Positions 44,330-46,683 of a stretch of DNA of 46,683 bases are shown one piece after another (the stretch's first letter is position 1; each line of letters begins with the position of its first letter). A program made the position numbers and the translations under genes. Origin of the DNA: Erysipelotrichaceae bacterium (GTDB taxonomy: Bacteria; Bacillota_I; Bacilli_A; RFN20; CAG-449). Location of the stretch: assembly GCA_015059045.1 (NCBI GenBank), contig SVBD01000012.1, positions 1-46,683 on the forward strand, in the 5' to 3' direction. A model generated the notes under the pieces. It was not told where the DNA came from. It did no database searches and saw only the letters and a list, made by a program, of their open reading frames with translations.

Positions 44330-44854
44330 TTATTTTATTTTTTTACTAGTTATTTTTAATGTCTCAATTATAATAGATCCAATAATAATCCCAATAAAGA
44401 AATATCCCAATTGGAAAGTATTAATTGCACTAATCATTTCTTGAAAAAAACTATGAATTACAAGCAAATAAATTAATCCACCTAATATCCAATATAATGA
44501 GTATAAAGGACAAATTATGCCTTTATAATTAAACTTTCTAGAAGAATAATCCCATAATTTCAAATGAAATTTCTTTTGTAAAATTAAACCAGAAAACAAT
44601 TCTAAAAGAATTACAAATAATGAAAAAGAAATTGTTTTAATTATCAATGACAAATAAAAATTAAAAGGCAATTTTATATTTGAAACTATATATAAAATAC
44701 TAAAACCAAAACCATATAAAGGTAAATATGGTCCTTTTAAAAATCCAGGGTTTCCCCATTTTTTTTGAGAGACTATTCTTCTATAAAAAAATTCTATAAT
44801 CCATCCCAATAATGATCCTATAACAAAAACGACGACAATTTCATAAATTAACAT
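44330..44854 (-). CDS. CmpB-type (PF06541) putative membrane protein
   Basis: The 174-residue protein has five or six hydrophobic helices and the family landmarks: GSLLGWIIEFFYRR at the N-terminus, WGNPGFLKGPYLPLYGFG, LLELFSGLILQKKF and LWDYSSRKFNYKGIICPLYSLYW (split in the family alignment). These proteins are annotated as putative ABC transporter permeases, but they have no partner ATPase here and the function is unknown. Confidence 0.8.
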   Translation of the reverse strand: MLIYEIVVVFVIGSLLGWIIEFFYRRIVSQKKWGNPGFLKGPYLPLYGFGFSILYIVSNIKLPFNFYLSLIIKTISFSLFVILLELFSGLILQKKFHLKLWDYSSRKFNYKGIICPLYSLYWILGGLIYLLVIHSFFQEMISAINTFQLGYFFIGIIIGSIIIETLKITSKKIK

Positions 44855-44862
44855 ATATTTAA

Positions 44863-44894
44863 CCTAAAAAAATATAGTAGAGATCTACTATATT
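44863..44894 (-). terminator. Terminator of the DUF1846 gene
   Basis: A near-perfect palindrome AATATAGTAGA-N2-TCTACTATATT is followed by T7 on the minus strand; the plus-strand side is also T-rich. Confidence 0.7.
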
Positions 44895-44924
44895 TATTTT
44901 TTAACTAAATATCAAATTTATTAA

Positions 44925-46409
44925 TTATTTCGTATAAAGTCTTTTCGCATATGTTACTGGTTCTTCAGTAACTTCAATTCCAAGTTTCTTAAAAGTGTTA
45001 AAATCTGCTTCTGGAAGAATTGCAGAAGAGTGTGCTTGACATCCTTTTAATTTAGACAATTGTTTTAAAGCAATATCACTTAATGGATTAGTATGTGCTT
45101 GAATTGCTAAAGCAATTAAAACTTCTTCAGCGTGTAATCTAGGATTACGATTATTTAGTGAATCAACTTTTAATTTTTGAATTGGCTCAATAACACCAGG
45201 AGATATCAAAGGAATTGAATCATCAATTTTTGCAAGAGTTTTTAATGTATTTAATAATAATGAAGCTGGCGCACCAAAAAGAGTAGTTCTTTTACCTGTA
45301 ATTATTTTACCATTACCTAATTCAATACTCATACAAGGAGTATTTTCTCTTTTACTCTTTTCCAAGCATTTTGCAACGCATTTTCTATTACTTGGTGAAA
45401 TATTTAGATGATTCATTAACATTTCTTCTTTTGTTACTGATTCATCAGAGAATTTTCCAAGGAAATTGTTTTTTCTTGCTTGGAAGTATCGTCTAATAAT
45501 TTCATCTTGACTTGCTTTTATTGCAACTTTTTCATCTTTAATAGCAAATCCAACCATATTAACTCCCATATCAGTTGGAGAAAAATAAGGACTTGTTCCA
45601 TAAATCTTTTCAAAAATAGCCTTTAGCAATGGGAATACTTCAACATCTCGATTATAGTTTGTAGCTAAAACTCCATATTTTTCTAAGTGGAATGGATCAA
45701 TCATATTAACATCATTTAAATCAACAGTTGCAGCTTCATAAGCTAAATTAACTGGATGTTTTAATGATAAATTCCAAATTGGGAATGTTTCATATTTAGC
45801 ATAACCGGCTCTAATTCCTCTTTTATTATCATGATATAATTGTGAAAGGCAAGTTGCCATTTTTCCACTTCCAGGACCTGGAGCGGTTATAACAACTAAA
45901 GGTTTAGTTGTTTCAATATATTCATTTTTTCCTAAACCTTCTTCACTAACGATTAGAGGAATGTTTTGAGGATAACCTTTAATTTCATAATGTCTATAAA
46001 CACGAATATTGTTTTTTTCTAATTTAACTTTAAAAGCATCAGTTAAAGGAGTTTCATGATAAAAAGATAGAACGACACTACTAACATATAAACCAACTTC
46101 ATTATAAGCATCGATTAATCTTTCTACTTCTGATTGATAAGTAATACCCATATCGTTTCTTAATTTATTAGAATTAATATCCGCAGAATTAACAACAATT
46201 ACAATTTCAACTTTATCTTTTAATCCTAATAACATTTTTAATTTACTATCAGGTTTAAATCCGGGTAAAACTCTAGAAGCATGATAATCGTCAAATAATT
46301 TACCGCCAAATTCTAGATATAATTTGTCACCAAAAGTTTTAATTCTTTTATTAATCTCTTCTCTTTGAATTTTTAAGTAATGATCATTATCAAAAGCAGT
46401 TTTCTTCAT
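44925..46409 (-). CDS. DUF1846 domain-containing protein
   Basis: The protein of about 494 residues matches the DUF1846 family along its length: FDNDHYLKIQREEINKRI, YLEFGGKLFDDYHASRVLPGF, VITAPGPGSGKMATCLSQLY (a P-loop-like segment), NYNRDVEVFPLLKAI, GTSPYFSPTDMGVNM and a C-terminal LHAEEVLIALAIQAH. Structures of family members exist, but the reaction is not known to me. ATG at 46409 has RBS AAAGGGAGTG; the frame open from 46493 is not supported by any RBS. It is monocistronic. Confidence 0.9.
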   Translation of the reverse strand: MKKTAFDNDHYLKIQREEINKRIKTFGDKLYLEFGGKLFDDYHASRVLPGFKPDSKLKMLLGLKDKVEIVIVVNSADINSNKLRNDMGITYQSEVERLIDAYNEVGLYVSSVVLSFYHETPLTDAFKVKLEKNNIRVYRHYEIKGYPQNIPLIVSEEGLGKNEYIETTKPLVVITAPGPGSGKMATCLSQLYHDNKRGIRAGYAKYETFPIWNLSLKHPVNLAYEAATVDLNDVNMIDPFHLEKYGVLATNYNRDVEVFPLLKAIFEKIYGTSPYFSPTDMGVNMVGFAIKDEKVAIKASQDEIIRRYFQARKNNFLGKFSDESVTKEEMLMNHLNISPSNRKCVAKCLEKSKRENTPCMSIELGNGKIITGKRTTLFGAPASLLLNTLKTLAKIDDSIPLISPGVIEPIQKLKVDSLNNRNPRLHAEEVLIALAIQAHTNPLSDIALKQLSKLKGCQAHSSAILPEADFNTFKKLGIEVTEEPVTYAKRLYTK

Positions 46410-46439
46410 TTTTATCACTCCCTTTACTAAACAATGAAT

Positions 46440-46468
46440 ATTATAACAAAGTAATAATATTGTTTCCA
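46440..46468 (-). promoter_or_regulatory. Promoter of the DUF1846 gene
   Basis: A perfect -10 TATAAT at 46440-46445 on the minus strand, with a weak -35 TGGAAA at 17 bases (46463-46468). Confidence 0.5.
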
Positions 46469-46489
46469 TCAAAAAAAGATTTATTAAAA

Positions 46490-46519
46490 ACAAAAAAGGA
46501 GTAGTTAGCCCTACTCCTT
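46490..46519 (-). terminator. Terminator of the tRNA-Asp/tRNA-Phe transcript
   Basis: A perfect 9-bp stem AAGGAGTAG/CTACTCCTT with a 6-base loop is followed by TTTTTG on the minus strand, just after tRNA-Phe. Confidence 0.85.
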
Positions 46520-46529
46520 AATTCTCAAA

Positions 46530-46605
46530 TGGTGCCTCAGGCCGGAATCGAACCGGCGACACAAGGATTTTCAGTCCTTTGCTCTACCAACTGAGCTACC
46601 GAGGC
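46530..46605 (-). tRNA. tRNA-Phe (anticodon GAA)
   Basis: A complete 76-base cloverleaf with encoded CCA: acceptor GCCTCGG/CTGAGGC (one G-U), D arm GCTCAGTTGGTAGAGC, anticodon loop CTGAAAA (GAA) on stem AGGA(C), T arm GCCGG TTCGATT CCGGC, discriminator A. Confidence 0.97.
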
Positions 46606-46608
46606 AAA

Positions 46609-46683
46609 TGGCGGACCAGACGGGAATCGAACCCGCGATCTTCTCCGTGACAGGGAGACATGTTAACCGCTACACCACTGGTC
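46609..46683 (-). tRNA. tRNA-Asp (anticodon GTC), cut by the window end
   Basis: The cloverleaf lacks only the first base (G1): acceptor (G)GACCAG/CTGGTCC, anticodon loop CTGTCAC (GTC), T arm GCGGG TTCGATT CCCGT, discriminator G as expected for Asp, and encoded CCA. It lies 3 bases upstream of tRNA-Phe in the same transcript. Confidence 0.96.

Noticed and set aside
44330-44854. Functional ABC transporter permease
   Set aside because: Only the family label (PF06541) suggests this. No ATPase or binding protein gene is adjacent, so no transport role is claimed.
46410-46493. 28-residue extension of the DUF1846 protein
   Set aside because: It would read through the -10 and -35 boxes and lacks an RBS; ATG at 46409 has a good one and matches the family start.

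Overview
The window is strongly AT-rich, tightly packed and almost entirely encoded on the minus strand; only an rsmF-like gene, rpmB and rqcH run on the plus strand. The gene set and order point to a low-GC Gram-positive lineage of the Bacilli: the gmk-priA-rsmB-rlmN-prpC-prkC-rsgA-rpe/rpmB cluster, alaS-yqgF-yrzB under an alanine T-box, a complete F-ATPase operon, sdpRI, YdbS/YdbT, and lipoproteins with lipoboxes. TGA is a stop codon here: rpe and prpC both end in TGA inside ATGA start/stop overlaps. That excludes the code-4 mycoplasmas and spiroplasmas. A host-associated, reduced Bacilli lineage (Erysipelotrichales, RF39, Acholeplasma or Izemoplasma-like) is my inference; the exact order cannot be fixed from this window.

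Layout. 1-4400 is an accessory stretch. It holds an sdpRI-type autorepressor/immunity pair with a clear promoter and operator, a GNAT acetyltransferase, a CrtO-like acyltransferase, and a membrane-anchored XRE regulator. The XRE gene is bracketed by a 52-bp direct repeat and by 28-30-bp iterated motifs, next to tRNA-Thr(GGT). 4436-9732 is a leftward run: dtd, mnmA, a Nudix hydrolase, a membrane protein, rimO, a MazF/PemK-like toxin and a deoxyinosine-DNA glycosylase. 9827-16523 is the atpI-B-E-F-H-A-G-D-C operon, whose c subunit carries a two-carboxylate (Na+-type) ion site. 16657-20208 is a giant BspA-like leucine-rich-repeat lipoprotein. 20400-21989 holds an rsmF-like methyltransferase and rpmB. 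22082-31459 is the gmk-to-rpe housekeeping operon, with def/fmt absent, a catalytically degenerate RsmB and a PASTA-less Ser/Thr kinase. 31584-36566 holds rqcH, a thioredoxin-like lipoprotein, trmL and a YdbT/YdbS pair. 36667-39765 is a secreted GH13 amylase with a cre-like site in its promoter. 39877-43434 is the T-box-controlled alaS-yqgF-yrzB operon. 43446-46683 holds dapA, a CmpB-like membrane protein, a DUF1846 protein, tRNA-Phe and the start of tRNA-Asp.

Functional picture: translation and its quality control (AlaS, Dtd, RqcH, RsgA, RlmN, RimO, MnmA, TrmL, RsmF, L28), energy coupling probably through a sodium ATPase, starch use through a surface amylase, and a phosphatase/kinase pair. 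The observations I rate highest are the degenerate RsmB, the E/E c-subunit motif, the MazF-like gene whose start codon lies in the stem of a terminator hairpin with its Shine-Dalgarno in the loop, and the repeat-bracketed XRE mini-island beside tRNA-Thr. I see no transposase, integrase, CRISPR array or rRNA gene. I did not identify a clearly new multi-gene system.
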